Numbered from the stretch's first letter, positions 1 through 9,376 are shown. The stretch is DNA of 64,000 nucleotides from Polynucleobacter sp. AM-25C3 (GCF_018882335.1 NZ_JACVOS010000009.1:37166-101165); one strand, 5' to 3'. Notes: a model not told the origin generated them from the sequence alone. A program made the numbers and translations.

Positions 1-10
1 AAGATCTTTT

Positions 11-1474
11 ATGGAGGGGGTAAGCACATTATCATTAGCTTTTGACATATTTGCCGATTGGCCTTCCATGGGAAGCATCAAACAAGACATTAATGAAACC
101 TTCCTCGGTCTCTATGAGACCGCCCAGGAAAAGTGGGGCGACTTTACTCAGTTCTTAAAAGAGGCTTGGCCCCTTTTAACGATTTTGTTATTGGTTTTAA
201 TGGGGATTTGGTGGTACGCCGATCCGCCACCGCCCCGGCATGTTGTGATGGCAACGGGCCAGCCCGGCGGATCCTATGATGCCCTGGGCAAGAAGTACGC
301 TACTTTTTTTAAGAAAAAAGGAATTTCCCTTGAGTTACTTGCAACTAAGGGGGCTGAAGAGAATATTGCGCATTTAGTCGATCGCAAAGATCCCGTGCAG
401 GCTGCTTTTGTGCAAGCTGGTGTATTTAATCCCCATGGTGTTCGGGGTGTGGAATCTTTGGGGGCAATTTCTTACGATCCGATTTGGTTGTTCTATCGCG
501 GCCCTGAGGTCAAGGCAAATGATTTTCAGGAAATTAAGGAGCGCTCCAAATTTTTCCTGAATTCTAAAATGTCTGTAGGTGCAATGGGCAGCGGAACTTA
601 TGCCCAGGCGATGCACATCCTTAAGGCCAACGGATTTGAGGAGGGCGCTCATTTCCTAAATCTCTCTGGCGCCCAATCAGTAGAGGCTTTAAAAAAAGGG
701 GTAATTGAGGCAGCGTTTATTGTGGATGCCTATGAAGCGCCCAATGTGCAAACATTGCTAGCAGATCCGAACTTCCATTTAGCCGCCTTCCCTCGGGCAG
801 AAGCGTATTCTCGTTTGCTGCCTTATATGCAAATTCTGAATGTCCCGGCAGGTGCGTTTAGTTTGTCGCGAAACTTTCCAGCAACGGACATCAAACTCAT
901 GGCCTCAACAACTAATTTGCTGATCGATGACAGAATGCATCCAGCCCTTCAGTTTTTATTCCTTGAGGCTGCACGAGAAATCAATGGTAATACCTCCTTC
1001 TTTGCGGAGCGTGGCGAGTTTCCATCATTTAAAAATACAATCATGCCTGAGAGCCCGGTGGCACTTCATTACGAAAAAAATGGCTCACCTTTATTAATGA
1101 CCTATTTGCCATTTTGGTTGGCTGAGTTGATTAACCGCCTAGTATTTGTATTGCTACCATTCTGCGCATTGGCTTACCCGGTGCTGTTGACGTTGCCGGG
1201 TTATCGCAATAAACGCATGCGCCGGAAGATAGATCTGCTCTATGGTGTTCTTAAGACGTATGAGCAAGAGTTAGCTACTAACTTCGACCCAGAATCAAAA
1301 GATGAATACCTTAAGAAACTTGATTTACTCGAATATCAAGCTCTTCAGTTAAGGGTTTCAAAAAGCATGTCCGGTGATTACTTCGCTTTGCGGACTAGCA
1401 TTGATTATGTACGGAGTTGCTTAAATCGAGGCTTTCATCCCATTCAGTTCCAAGAGGGCCCCAGTGGCGTATAG
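11..1474 (+). CDS. TAXI-family TRAP-type solute-binding protein, membrane anchored
   Basis: A periplasmic-ligand-binding protein of the TAXI (TRAP-associated extracytoplasmic immunogenic) family. Residues 53-70 form a strong transmembrane helix, followed by the family's typical entry strand and GQPGGSYDALG at about 83. A second hydrophobic helix at about 370-395 is followed by a basic, probably cytoplasmic, tail of about 90 residues. Classical TAXI binding proteins are soluble with a cleaved signal, so the two anchors are unusual, and no DctQM/fused permease gene is adjacent. The start at 11 lacks an upstream context inside the window; ATG at 68 is the alternative. Ligand unknown. Confidence 0.8.
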   Translation: MEGVSTLSLAFDIFADWPSMGSIKQDINETFLGLYETAQEKWGDFTQFLKEAWPLLTILLLVLMGIWWYADPPPPRHVVMATGQPGGSYDALGKKYATFFKKKGISLELLATKGAEENIAHLVDRKDPVQAAFVQAGVFNPHGVRGVESLGAISYDPIWLFYRGPEVKANDFQEIKERSKFFLNSKMSVGAMGSGTYAQAMHILKANGFEEGAHFLNLSGAQSVEALKKGVIEAAFIVDAYEAPNVQTLLADPNFHLAAFPRAEAYSRLLPYMQILNVPAGAFSLSRNFPATDIKLMASTTNLLIDDRMHPALQFLFLEAAREINGNTSFFAERGEFPSFKNTIMPESPVALHYEKNGSPLLMTYLPFWLAELINRLVFVLLPFCALAYPVLLTLPGYRNKRMRRKIDLLYGVLKTYEQELATNFDPESKDEYLKKLDLLEYQALQLRVSKSMSGDYFALRTSIDYVRSCLNRGFHPIQFQEGPSGV

Positions 1475-1504
1475 TTTGTTAATACTTATTAACACGTAAT
1501 TCTG

Positions 1505-2860
1505 ATGAAACCTTACGATCACCCTGCTCGAAAACAGTTACACGAAGAGGTACATGCGCGTCCGCCAATTGCTCTCTGGCCGAATGAAAGGGTGCTCTCG
1601 CAATCCTTTTTGCTAGATGCCAATTCTCGCCAGACTCAAATTGAGTGGATTCAAAAGCTTAGCGCTGCATTGGGTATTTCTAGCGATAATGAACAAGACC
1701 ATTCTTTTAAGATGCTCACCTTGGCGCCAGAGCCGGAGAGGGTGCTTATCAAATGGGAGTTGCATGGTGAGTTTGCAACTATCGCAGCGATTGTGCATAA
1801 CCCCATCAAAATTACTGGACCACTCCTAGAGTCTCGCCTTGCTCTTGAAAAGGATTTGGATGCACTATTTCAAGGCTTAGGATGCCCCACCATTGTTGAA
1901 GCGGGGGGTGAAAGAATTTCTGCCTTAGATCTAGCATTTGAACATCGCGCACTATTTGCGGAGGCTCAAGAAGTATCTGCCATTTTTAGTGGAAATACTG
2001 TATTGGGTAGCTACATTCTGTCGAACAAGAAGGCTCAGCTGTGGACGGATTTGCGCTTGGATGAGGATGGGTTTATCTCCTACTTTATTCCGCATGATGT
2101 TTTAGGTTCACGCCAGGCTGGCCGTGTGGCGCGAGCGATCGCTGAAGCAGAAACCTATCGTATGGCAGCCATGATTGCCTTTCCCGTTGCCAAGAGTCTA
2201 TCTATGCCGCTGAGAAGTGCGGAGTCGGAATTAGCGGACTTGTCTAAAAGCATCTCCCAGTTACAAACCGAGCCCGGTGTACATACTGAAAAAGACGGGC
2301 AGTTTTTGGGTGAACTTTCTCATTTGGCATCAAGGGCTGAGCAGTGGATCTCGGGATATGGACTGCGCTTTACTGCTTCTGAGGCCTATAGCCAATTGCT
2401 CAGTAAGAACTTGTATGAGCTAGCTGAATCCCCGATAGCTGGAGTGCAGTCCCTCTCCGAGTTTATGGATCGACGTTTTCAACCCGCTATGGGTACCTGT
2501 ATCTGGACGCAACGAAGATTAAAGGAATTGTCTGATCGCATTTCAAGAACAACTCAAACCTTAAGAACGCGTATTGAGTTTGTGAATGAAGAGCAGACAC
2601 AAAAATTACTCGCTAGCATGGATCAGCGCGCACGTTTGCAATTGCGATTGCAGGAGACTGTAGAGAGTCTGTCAGTCCTGGTCTTAACTTACTATGCCGT
2701 GAGTTTATTGGCCTATGTTGCCAAGGGCGGCAAAGAGGCTGGCTTTGCGATTCATCCAGAAATTGTTGCTGCAATTGCTGCTCCCATAGTGGCGATCATC
2801 TTCTTATTCATTAGCAAGCGAAGACGCAAGCGAATTATTGATATGGGCAAATCTCTGTAG
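1505..2860 (+). CDS. DUF3422 family membrane protein
   Basis: Matches the DUF3422 family, common in proteobacteria and of unknown function. The diagnostic N-terminal motif HPARKQLHEEVHARPP lies at residues 6-21. The body is soluble and largely helical, and the C-terminus carries two transmembrane helices (about 395-415 and 425-443) ending in a basic SKRRRKR stretch, so the protein is probably a C-terminally anchored inner-membrane protein with a large soluble domain. It starts 30 bp after the TAXI gene on the same strand, so the two may be cotranscribed. A bidirectional terminator follows directly. Confidence 0.85.
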   Translation: MKPYDHPARKQLHEEVHARPPIALWPNERVLSQSFLLDANSRQTQIEWIQKLSAALGISSDNEQDHSFKMLTLAPEPERVLIKWELHGEFATIAAIVHNPIKITGPLLESRLALEKDLDALFQGLGCPTIVEAGGERISALDLAFEHRALFAEAQEVSAIFSGNTVLGSYILSNKKAQLWTDLRLDEDGFISYFIPHDVLGSRQAGRVARAIAEAETYRMAAMIAFPVAKSLSMPLRSAESELADLSKSISQLQTEPGVHTEKDGQFLGELSHLASRAEQWISGYGLRFTASEAYSQLLSKNLYELAESPIAGVQSLSEFMDRRFQPAMGTCIWTQRRLKELSDRISRTTQTLRTRIEFVNEEQTQKLLASMDQRARLQLRLQETVESLSVLVLTYYAVSLLAYVAKGGKEAGFAIHPEIVAAIAAPIVAIIFLFISKRRRKRIIDMGKSL

Positions 2861-2865
2861 ACATT

Positions 2866-2891
2866 AAAAAAGAGGCCGAGGCCTCTTTTTT
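2866..2891. terminator. Bidirectional intrinsic terminator
   Basis: A perfect palindrome with arms AAAAAAGAGGCC and GGCCTCTTTTTT (2866-2877 and 2880-2891) sits between two convergent genes, the DUF3422 gene and the sulfide dehydrogenase flavoprotein gene. Both strands present a GC stem followed by a T run. Confidence 0.9.
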
Positions 2892-2908
2892 AATAAGCGG
2901 AAATACTC

Positions 2909-4186
2909 TTAACCCAAACTATCAGCCCAGATGTTGTGCGCCCAGCCCCAAGCATAAACGCCTTCAAGCGTAGTTGGAGCAGGTGAGAGGCCACCAGAAC
3001 CAGGAACGGTCTTGAAGGTTTTCTCAGCAGCGTTGTATTGGTGAACGCTGGCAACGTGAACCACTTCTCGATCATTCACAAAGCTGTAGCAGGTGTTGGT
3101 GAGTACTGGTGCTGGATTCACTTCCCAGCCACTTAACTCTGCAACGATAGCTGCAGCTGCCACTTTGGCATGTTGGTTAGCCATGTGGCCAGACTTCGGC
3201 ATTAATGGTGCGATTTGAATCGCATCGCCCAAGACGTGGATGTCCTTGCGGGCAGTTGATTCAAAGTTGAGGAAATTGACGTTCACCCAACGACCATTGG
3301 AATTGGCTAATCCGGATTTAATCGCAATCTCACCAGCAGCCATTTGTGGAAGGACATTCAAGACATCGGCTTTCACATCATCCTCAACTTCGAGTTTGAG
3401 TGTTTTGGTTTTGGCATCAACACCAACTACATTACTCTTTGGTCGGTACTCAATGATTCCGGCATATTGCTCAGCCCAAACCTTTTTGAATAATGCCCCT
3501 TTAGAGGTGACATCTTGGTTGGCATCCAAAATGACTACCTTGCCTTTAGGATTACGTTGTTTAAGGTAGTTCGCCACTTGGCAAGCCCGCTCATAAGGGC
3601 CGGGAGGGCAACGATATGGAGCCTCTGGAATGGTAATTGCAAAAGTGCCACCTTCACGCATAGCGGCAATCTGCTTATGCAGTGCCACAGTTTCTGGTCC
3701 TGCTTTCCAGGCCTGCAAAGTCACGCCATCCTTGTTGGCTTGAGCAAGGCCTTCAATACTTTTGAAGTTCAGTGAAACGCCAGGGGATACAACGGCTTTG
3801 TCGTAACGCAATGTTTTGCCAGAGGCGAGCGTAACTGTTTTCTTATCTGGATCAATACTGCTGACGCTATCTTGAATAATCTTGATGCCATGACGCTTGC
3901 TGAGAGTGTCATACGGAGAGGTAATTTCAGCTAAAGTGCGCGAGCCGCCAATAACTAAATTGGACATTGGGCACGAGATAAATGAAGTATTTGGCTCGAT
4001 GAGAGTTACTCGCGCAGTGTTATTGGAGAATAAGCGTAAATATTTAGCAGCAGTAGCGCCACCATATCCACCACCGATAACGAGGATTTCTGCTTTTTGT
4101 AAAGAAGCTGCTTTTGTTTGGCTAGAGAGCCCTGCGAGTAGACCTACTGCTGCAGCGCTCTGACCTATAAAATGTCGACGATCCAT
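2909..4186 (-). CDS. fccB: Flavocytochrome c sulfide dehydrogenase, FAD subunit
   Basis: Periplasmic flavoprotein that oxidises sulfide to sulfur/polysulfide and passes electrons to a partner cytochrome c (FccAB/SoxF type). A Tat-like leader with RRHF at residues 3-6 precedes the FAD-binding GGGYGG at 38-43. Two cysteines in SFISCPMS (Cys72) and APYRCPPGP (about 193) are the expected redox-active disulfide of this family, and the C-terminal third fits the FCSD flavin-binding domain. Length 425 aa is typical. A GGAGG Shine-Dalgarno sits 5 bp before the ATG. The cytochrome gene lies 9 bp upstream in the same operon. Confidence 0.88.
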   Translation of the reverse strand: MDRRHFIGQSAAAVGLLAGLSSQTKAASLQKAEILVIGGGYGGATAAKYLRLFSNNTARVTLIEPNTSFISCPMSNLVIGGSRTLAEITSPYDTLSKRHGIKIIQDSVSSIDPDKKTVTLASGKTLRYDKAVVSPGVSLNFKSIEGLAQANKDGVTLQAWKAGPETVALHKQIAAMREGGTFAITIPEAPYRCPPGPYERACQVANYLKQRNPKGKVVILDANQDVTSKGALFKKVWAEQYAGIIEYRPKSNVVGVDAKTKTLKLEVEDDVKADVLNVLPQMAAGEIAIKSGLANSNGRWVNVNFLNFESTARKDIHVLGDAIQIAPLMPKSGHMANQHAKVAAAAIVAELSGWEVNPAPVLTNTCYSFVNDREVVHVASVHQYNAAEKTFKTVPGSGGLSPAPTTLEGVYAWGWAHNIWADSLG

Positions 4187-4195
4187 GGCGCCTCC

Positions 4196-4525
4196 TTATT
4201 GTTTCTTGCCAAGTTGATTGGCAATAGTGGTGAGTTGTTCTTCTGTGTAGCCTTTTGTTAGCTGAGGCATGATGGTGCCTTCAAGTGCACCGCTCTTGTA
4301 TGCCTTGAGCTTAGCCAGCATCTCTTGACTAGTGAGATTGTTAATCAGCGGCATTCCGCCATCAACCACACCCTTACCATCAGTACCATGACAATTAGCG
4401 CAGGTTGCAGCAAGGCTGCGTTTATATAGTTGGTCGGCAGTTTGGGCGTGGCTTAGCCCGCTCCACTGGCTAAGGCCAATCATGGCGCTAGCCACCAAAA
4501 TAGGTTTTAAGTACTTCACTCGCAT
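4196..4525 (-). CDS. fccA: Periplasmic monohaem cytochrome c, sulfide dehydrogenase partner
   Basis: Small class I cytochrome c of about 109 aa with a signal peptide ending near SHAQ and a single haem site CANCH (residues 42-46), plus a downstream TIMPQL methionine that fits the sixth ligand. The frame is open to 4543, but I place the start at 4525 because GGAGA lies about 8 bases before that ATG. It precedes the flavoprotein gene by 9 bp, so it is the natural electron acceptor subunit (FccA/SoxE type). Divergently transcribed from the glycosyltransferase gene. Confidence 0.82.
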   Translation of the reverse strand: MRVKYLKPILVASAMIGLSQWSGLSHAQTADQLYKRSLAATCANCHGTDGKGVVDGGMPLINNLTSQEMLAKLKAYKSGALEGTIMPQLTKGYTEEQLTTIANQLGKKQ

Positions 4526-4672
4526 AGGGATAGTCTCCGTCATACATAAAGCTGTTCTTGGGATGTTGCTGATATATCCTATCTTAATCAGATAATGGCC
4601 GGATTAGTAATTTTACTTAGATTGATTTTCAATAAGCTCAGAGCAAAAAGCGAGGTTATTGCTGCCGATAGT

Positions 4673-4701
4673 TTTTAGCATTTAAACCCAAGACCTATAA
4701 A
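4673..4701 (+). promoter_or_regulatory. Predicted sigma-70 promoter, near-leaderless start
   Basis: TATAAA at 4696-4701 with a weak TTTAGC box 17 bp upstream. The predicted transcription start falls within a base or two of the ATG at 4710, so the GT39 mRNA would have almost no leader; no Shine-Dalgarno is visible. Confidence 0.4.
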
Positions 4702-4709
4702 CTAGCAGT

Positions 4710-6431
4710 ATGCGAGGCTCATTCACTTACCGAAATGCAATTTTTATCCTACTTCTAGGTGTATTTACCTATCTATATGGTTTGGATAGTCGCTTTGCTC
4801 CTAAAAATGGGGATGAGTATCCCTATATGCACATCGTCAGGATGACTGCAGATTCCGGAGCTTGGTTGCCTCTGCAGTCTGAGATGGATGGTATAAAAAA
4901 TACCAAGCCTCCCTTGGTATTTTGGGAGGGTATTGCTAGTACTGGCTGGGGTAGTGATTGGACTCTTCTAGCGCTGCGTTGGCCCAGTGTTTTATATACC
5001 GGCTTAACAGCATTTTTCTTATTTTTGGCGGTGGCTCGTTTTAGCGGCAAAAAACAGACCGGCTTATTAGCAGCTTTAGTATGGCTCTCCTTTTTTGCGA
5101 CTTACCGCTATGGACGCCCATTTCTGACGGATCCCCCTGAAGTATTTTGGTTAAGTTTGCCATTTTTTGCGCTGCTCTATTGGGGCAGGGCAGCGTTTGA
5201 GTCGAAACTATTATTTCCAGTATTGGCGGGCGCCTGCTTTGGTATGGCCTTGCTATCAAAATCGTTTGCTTATATTGTTCCTGCCACATTTGCGCTGGGA
5301 TTATTCTTCTGGCGCTGGCGTAAATGGAGTCTGCCAAAGGTCTTATTGCAAGATTTGTATAAAGTGATTTTGGTTGCCATTCTGGCCTTGGGTGTATTTG
5401 CTCTCTGGTTTTTGCTGGACCCCTTTCCAGAGGCGGTTTGGAAAGAATTTGTTCTTGGTGAGAATGCGGGCAAGTTTGCTGCGCGTAGCTCAAGCTACCT
5501 TTTAGATTTAGTGCGTGGCGGGGATAGCATTTGGATGCTGGCCTTAACGACCCTAGCGAATGCGGGTCTGTTCACCTTTGTATTGATTTCTACATTGATT
5601 CAATGTTGGCGAGAGCGGCGTTTTATATCGATTGAAGAGTGCCTGTTGCTACTCATGGTGTTGGCTTTTTTCATTGTGTTTAGTTTGCCAAGTCAGCGCT
5701 CTGGTCGTTATCTACTTCCAGTGATGCCAGCATTTGCTGCTTTAATCGCAATGTACTGGGATCGATTGCCTTTGTGGGGATTTCGGATTGCATTGCTACT
5801 GCAGTTGGTCTTACTTTCAGCTCTCACTTGGGTTGGTGGAAATTTACAGTTATCGAATTTCTTGGGTCAGCCCGACATTTGGAGTTATTCCCCTTGGCAC
5901 TGGGGGTTCATGGGAGTCTCGATTGCCTTCATACTGCTCGGCATATTCAATCGAGAGAGAAGCAAAGCAATCGCTTTGGCTGGATGCTTTCTTTGCTACT
6001 GTGCGCTGACAACTAGCCTATCTCCTTTGGAGGGTTCTTTGGGTCGATATTCACAAAGCACTATTCAGGATGTTGCTGGAAAAGATGTTTGGGTGCCTTG
6101 CGACTATCGCGCCAAGGATGAGGAGTATCGGCTCTTATTGCCAGGAGCAATATTGCATGGTTACTTAGCCAAGGATGCTGGCCAAATTGATTTGCTGACT
6201 AGTACTTATCCGTTGCTAGCAGCGCAGTCACCGATTGGCGTGGATCCCGTGCTGTGTGAATCTTGCAAGATCGTGGGTAAACGTATGGAAATGCGAGCCC
6301 GTCATTCTGAAGCTGAAATTCAGGCGATACTCAGAGGTCATATTGGGGAACACCTCTTTGTGAATGAATATTTAATTTCTACGCCAGCAACAATTGCGTT
6401 GCCCTTAATAGGTAAGGATGCTTGTCGATGA
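4710..6431 (+). CDS. GT39/ArnT-like membrane glycosyltransferase
   Basis: Polytopic inner-membrane glycosyltransferase of the PMT/ArnT superfamily (GT39/GT83-like), which moves sugars from polyprenyl-phosphate donors to acceptors on the periplasmic face. The first periplasmic loop contains the NGDEYPYMH acidic motif (Asp35-Glu36), where this superfamily has its catalytic acidic residue. About ten to twelve hydrophobic helices fill residues 8-430, followed by a roughly 120-residue soluble C-terminal domain with several Cys. The stop overlaps the next gene as ATGA, so the three genes to 8295 form one coupled operon. Acceptor and donor are not deducible. Confidence 0.8.
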   Translation: MRGSFTYRNAIFILLLGVFTYLYGLDSRFAPKNGDEYPYMHIVRMTADSGAWLPLQSEMDGIKNTKPPLVFWEGIASTGWGSDWTLLALRWPSVLYTGLTAFFLFLAVARFSGKKQTGLLAALVWLSFFATYRYGRPFLTDPPEVFWLSLPFFALLYWGRAAFESKLLFPVLAGACFGMALLSKSFAYIVPATFALGLFFWRWRKWSLPKVLLQDLYKVILVAILALGVFALWFLLDPFPEAVWKEFVLGENAGKFAARSSSYLLDLVRGGDSIWMLALTTLANAGLFTFVLISTLIQCWRERRFISIEECLLLLMVLAFFIVFSLPSQRSGRYLLPVMPAFAALIAMYWDRLPLWGFRIALLLQLVLLSALTWVGGNLQLSNFLGQPDIWSYSPWHWGFMGVSIAFILLGIFNRERSKAIALAGCFLCYCALTTSLSPLEGSLGRYSQSTIQDVAGKDVWVPCDYRAKDEEYRLLLPGAILHGYLAKDAGQIDLLTSTYPLLAAQSPIGVDPVLCESCKIVGKRMEMRARHSEAEIQAILRGHIGEHLFVNEYLISTPATIALPLIGKDACR

Positions 6432-7675
6432 GCCGTGTCATTGCTTTTAGTTTTTTATTACTTGCTTCAGTGCTCAGTTACCTTCACATTGATAGTCGTC
6501 CGACATGGGCGCTGTTCGCAAACGACGTTCCAGTCAGCAATGCCAATCCACTGGATGATGTATTGGAACCAAACGAAATCAGCAAGCCAAGTAAGAATGT
6601 AAAAAATTCTACGCCAGTAAAAATTGCTCAGCCAAGTTTGCGGAGTGATTGGCTGCCGGATACTGGGGCGCCATCAGTGCATGCCGCCTCTTTAATTGCG
6701 CTCAGGGATGGTGGAGTCAGAGCTTTTTGGTTTGCAGGAAGTCGTGAGGGTGCGCCAGACGTTGTCATTAATACATCTGTTTTTGATCCTCAGGCATCGA
6801 GGTGGAGTGCTCCAACTGTAGTAATGGATCGCGTTAGTGCTGAGAAGGGCTTATCCCGTTACATTGCCAAGCTAGGCAACCCGGTTCCCGCAAGAATGGC
6901 TGATGGTCGCATGCAGTTATTTTTTGTGACTGTATCTATTGGGGGTTGGGCAGGCAGCTCAATCTCTTCAGTGATTTCAGATGACGAGGGTTTGACTTGG
7001 GATCGGCCTCAGCGACTTATTAGCTCACCATTAATTAATCTCAGCACCTTAGTGAAGTCTCCAGCCATTGCATTTGCGGATGGACGTCTTGGTCTGCCGG
7101 CATATCACGAGTGGATTGGCCGCTTTGGTGAGTTCCTCAGAGTCGAAGCGAGTCAGGTGATAGATAAACGCCGTATGAGCTCTGGTAGAGGTGCGATTCA
7201 GCCCGTAGTCTTTACCGATGGACCGCAAGAGGCAAGTGCTTTTTTCCGTCAAACTCGATCAAGCTCACAGCCAAAGCAAATTCCAGTTAGTGAAACAAAA
7301 GATGCTGGGCAGTCTTGGGTAGCAATAGGGGATCTTGAGATTCCAAACCCAAATTCAGCAGTTGCTGCACTCACTTTAGCTAATGGTACGCGATTAATGG
7401 TGCTCAATAATATTGAAGCAGGGCGCTACCGCTTGGTCATGGTGATGCGTGAATCAAACTTCCTTCAATGGAAGGTGATTCAAGTCCTCGAGGATGATGA
7501 GTCCTTGGTGAATGATTTGCATCGAGAGTTCTCTTACCCGTATTTAATTTCTGCCAGCGGTGAAGATGTCCATCTTGTCTACACCTGGGAACGAAAAAAG
7601 ATTAAGCATGTTTATTTCCCTGCGAATTGGCTTAAGCATGCTGCAAGTAATCTCAAGGAAAAGGAAGTGCAATGA
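6428..7675 (+). CDS. Exported BNR/sialidase-fold protein
   Basis: About 415 aa with an N-terminal hydrophobic signal or anchor, a linker, then a six-bladed propeller of the BNR_2 (sialidase-like) type: PSVHAASLIAL, AFWFAGSREGAPDV, and Asp boxes SDDEGLTW (about 185) and KDAGQSW (about 290). The canonical sialidase FRIP arginine motif is not evident, so true sialidase activity is unproven; a periplasmic or surface glycan hydrolase or binder is the safer call. The ATG at 6428 overlaps the upstream stop (ATGA); an in-frame TTG at 6422 is less likely. Coupled at both ends to membrane proteins. Confidence 0.72.
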   Translation: MSRVIAFSFLLLASVLSYLHIDSRPTWALFANDVPVSNANPLDDVLEPNEISKPSKNVKNSTPVKIAQPSLRSDWLPDTGAPSVHAASLIALRDGGVRAFWFAGSREGAPDVVINTSVFDPQASRWSAPTVVMDRVSAEKGLSRYIAKLGNPVPARMADGRMQLFFVTVSIGGWAGSSISSVISDDEGLTWDRPQRLISSPLINLSTLVKSPAIAFADGRLGLPAYHEWIGRFGEFLRVEASQVIDKRRMSSGRGAIQPVVFTDGPQEASAFFRQTRSSSQPKQIPVSETKDAGQSWVAIGDLEIPNPNSAVAALTLANGTRLMVLNNIEAGRYRLVMVMRESNFLQWKVIQVLEDDESLVNDLHREFSYPYLISASGEDVHLVYTWERKKIKHVYFPANWLKHAASNLKEKEVQ

Positions 7676-8295
7676 TGACCCCATACTTACAAATCATTGC
7701 TTTGCTTGAGATGTCGCTTACCTGTGCGGTAGTGCTCATGATTCTCGTGCAAAAAGTATCCTCAACAGAGATCCCATTTGTAATTCGCCTAGCTGGAATC
7801 TTGTTATTGGGAAATCTATTTTTCTGGCCCCTAGGAATGTCGCTTGAATTACCTTTATCGGCCTATGTGCGTGGCGTTACTGGTGAGCTCAGTATTGTTT
7901 CTATGCTCTTATTGTGGGGGTCCATACTGCCATCTGCTAAAAAGACGCCGCTTGGATTTAAGGTGTCATTAGCGCTGATTGCGATAGCGTTTTATCCCCT
8001 AGCTCTTGGTTTCGGAATGGTGGATCCCTATGCGTGGGGTTACGGCTCTATTACGCTGTTGATTGCCGTCATTCTCTTTGCTGTTGCCTGTGGACTAGCG
8101 GGCTGGACCAAAGGTGTTTGGATTATTTCATTCGCGATGATTGCCTGGGCGGCTCATTGGCATGAATCTGCAAACCTCTGGGACTATCTACTAGATCCCT
8201 TCTTGGCAATCTGGGCGCTGATTGCAATACCGAATGCGATGTATCGCAAGCGTCGTGAAAAGGCGCAGTCGGGTTACCTCTTTAGAGCAGGTTAA
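7672..8295 (+). CDS. Hypothetical multi-pass membrane protein
   Basis: 207 aa with about six or seven hydrophobic helices and a short basic C-terminus (RKRREKAQ). I recognise no family. It starts in an ATGA overlap with the sialidase-fold gene, so it is the third partner of the GT39-BNR operon and may act as a membrane component or flippase-like helper for that glycan system; this role is inference from context only. A strong terminator follows 36 bp later. Confidence 0.6.
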   Translation: MMTPYLQIIALLEMSLTCAVVLMILVQKVSSTEIPFVIRLAGILLLGNLFFWPLGMSLELPLSAYVRGVTGELSIVSMLLLWGSILPSAKKTPLGFKVSLALIAIAFYPLALGFGMVDPYAWGYGSITLLIAVILFAVACGLAGWTKGVWIISFAMIAWAAHWHESANLWDYLLDPFLAIWALIAIPNAMYRKRREKAQSGYLFRAG

Positions 8296-8331
8296 TTATT
8301 GGTGATCTAGTAACTGAGTCAATTTTCAGGT

Positions 8332-8366
8332 AACAAAAAAGCCAGCAGATCGCTGGCTTTTTTGTT
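8332..8366. terminator. Bidirectional intrinsic terminator
   Basis: Perfect 15-bp stem, AACAAAAAAGCCAGC (8332-8346) with its complement at 8352-8366 around the loop AGATC. It separates the convergent membrane-protein gene and the Bug binding-protein gene and serves both strands. Confidence 0.92.
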
Positions 8367-8383
8367 GACTACTATTCCGAGAA

Positions 8384-9376
8384 TTAATCTGGAATATTGG
8401 CTTTACGAATGACTGGACCCCATACGTTGATTTCGCTTTCAAGATGACTCTTGAGGCCTTTGGCGGATACTTTATCCATTGGTACGATATCGATATTGGA
8501 ATCGTTCAAACGCTTTTGAACGTCTGGTGAATTCAAGGCTTTCTTCAAAGCAGCATTGATCTTATCCAGAATTGGCTGTGGAGTACCTTTTGGAGCGTAC
8601 ACACCATGCCAAACTTTCACTTCAAAACCTTTGAGGCCTTGTTCGTTCAATGTTGGCACATTAGGAATTGCGGGCAAACGCTTCATGGTTGTTGTACCAA
8701 ATGCTTTTACACGACCGTCCTTGATGTAAGGAATGGTTTGTGTAGTTTGATCGCACAAGAGATCAACCTGACCACCCAAGAGGTCGGTCAAAGCAGGACC
8801 AGTTCCTTTGTAAGGGATGTTAGTTAACTTAACGCCTAAACGACTTTGGAACAATAGGCCGCATAGTTGTGACACTGCGCCAGGACCAGCGTTAGCCATC
8901 GTTACTTTAGAGCCATTAGTTCTGATGTAGGCTTCGAGCTCTTTAAAGTTGTTGGCAGGCAAATCTTTTTTACCCAGCAATACCATTGGTACGTCAGCTA
9001 CTTGGCCGATGTATTCAAAGCTGGTCATTGGGTCATATGGGAGTTTGTCGTACAGCGCGTTTGCTGTAGCCATGCCCATATGGTGAATGTAGATGGTGTA
9101 GCCATCTGGAGCTGCGCGAGAAACTTTAGTAGACGCAATCGTGCCACCAGCGCCGGGAACGTTTTCAACTACAACCGTTTGACCTAAAGCTTGACCCATT
9201 GGCACTGCAATTAATCGTGCGATAGAGTCAGTAGGGCCACCAGCTGAAAATGGAACAACCAATTGAATGGATTTAGTTGGCCAATCTTTTTGGGCAGAAG
9301 CAATGTTGCTTCCTAATAAAGTACTGGCGCTGATAACAGCAGCTATTCCAGCAAATAAAGTTTTCTTTAATTTCAT
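8384..9376 (-). CDS. Bug-family (TctC-like) periplasmic carboxylate-binding protein
   Basis: 330 aa binding protein of the tripartite tricarboxylate transporter type. It has a Sec signal peptide (residues 1-28), then WPTKSIQLVVPFSAGGPTD, the family's hallmark strand and glycine loop that grips a carboxylate, and PYKGTGPALTDLLGGQ further on. An AACGGAGACATACATG start context supports the ATG at 9376. No TctA/TctB permease genes are adjacent, as is common for the expanded Bug family of Burkholderiales. Being the last gene of the C5-acid type cluster, its ligand is plausibly a di- or tricarboxylate such as itaconate or citramalate; this is inference. Confidence 0.88.
   Translation of the reverse strand: MKLKKTLFAGIAAVISASTLLGSNIASAQKDWPTKSIQLVVPFSAGGPTDSIARLIAVPMGQALGQTVVVENVPGAGGTIASTKVSRAAPDGYTIYIHHMGMATANALYDKLPYDPMTSFEYIGQVADVPMVLLGKKDLPANNFKELEAYIRTNGSKVTMANAGPGAVSQLCGLLFQSRLGVKLTNIPYKGTGPALTDLLGGQVDLLCDQTTQTIPYIKDGRVKAFGTTTMKRLPAIPNVPTLNEQGLKGFEVKVWHGVYAPKGTPQPILDKINAALKKALNSPDVQKRLNDSNIDIVPMDKVSAKGLKSHLESEINVWGPVIRKANIPD

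Noticed and set aside
2890..3075. Short frames antisense or shifted to the sulfide dehydrogenase gene
   Set aside because: Overlap a well-supported 425-aa gene and show no family similarity.
5041..5493. 150-codon minus-strand frame inside the GT39 gene
   Set aside because: Shadow of a clear membrane-protein gene; no family features or start signals.
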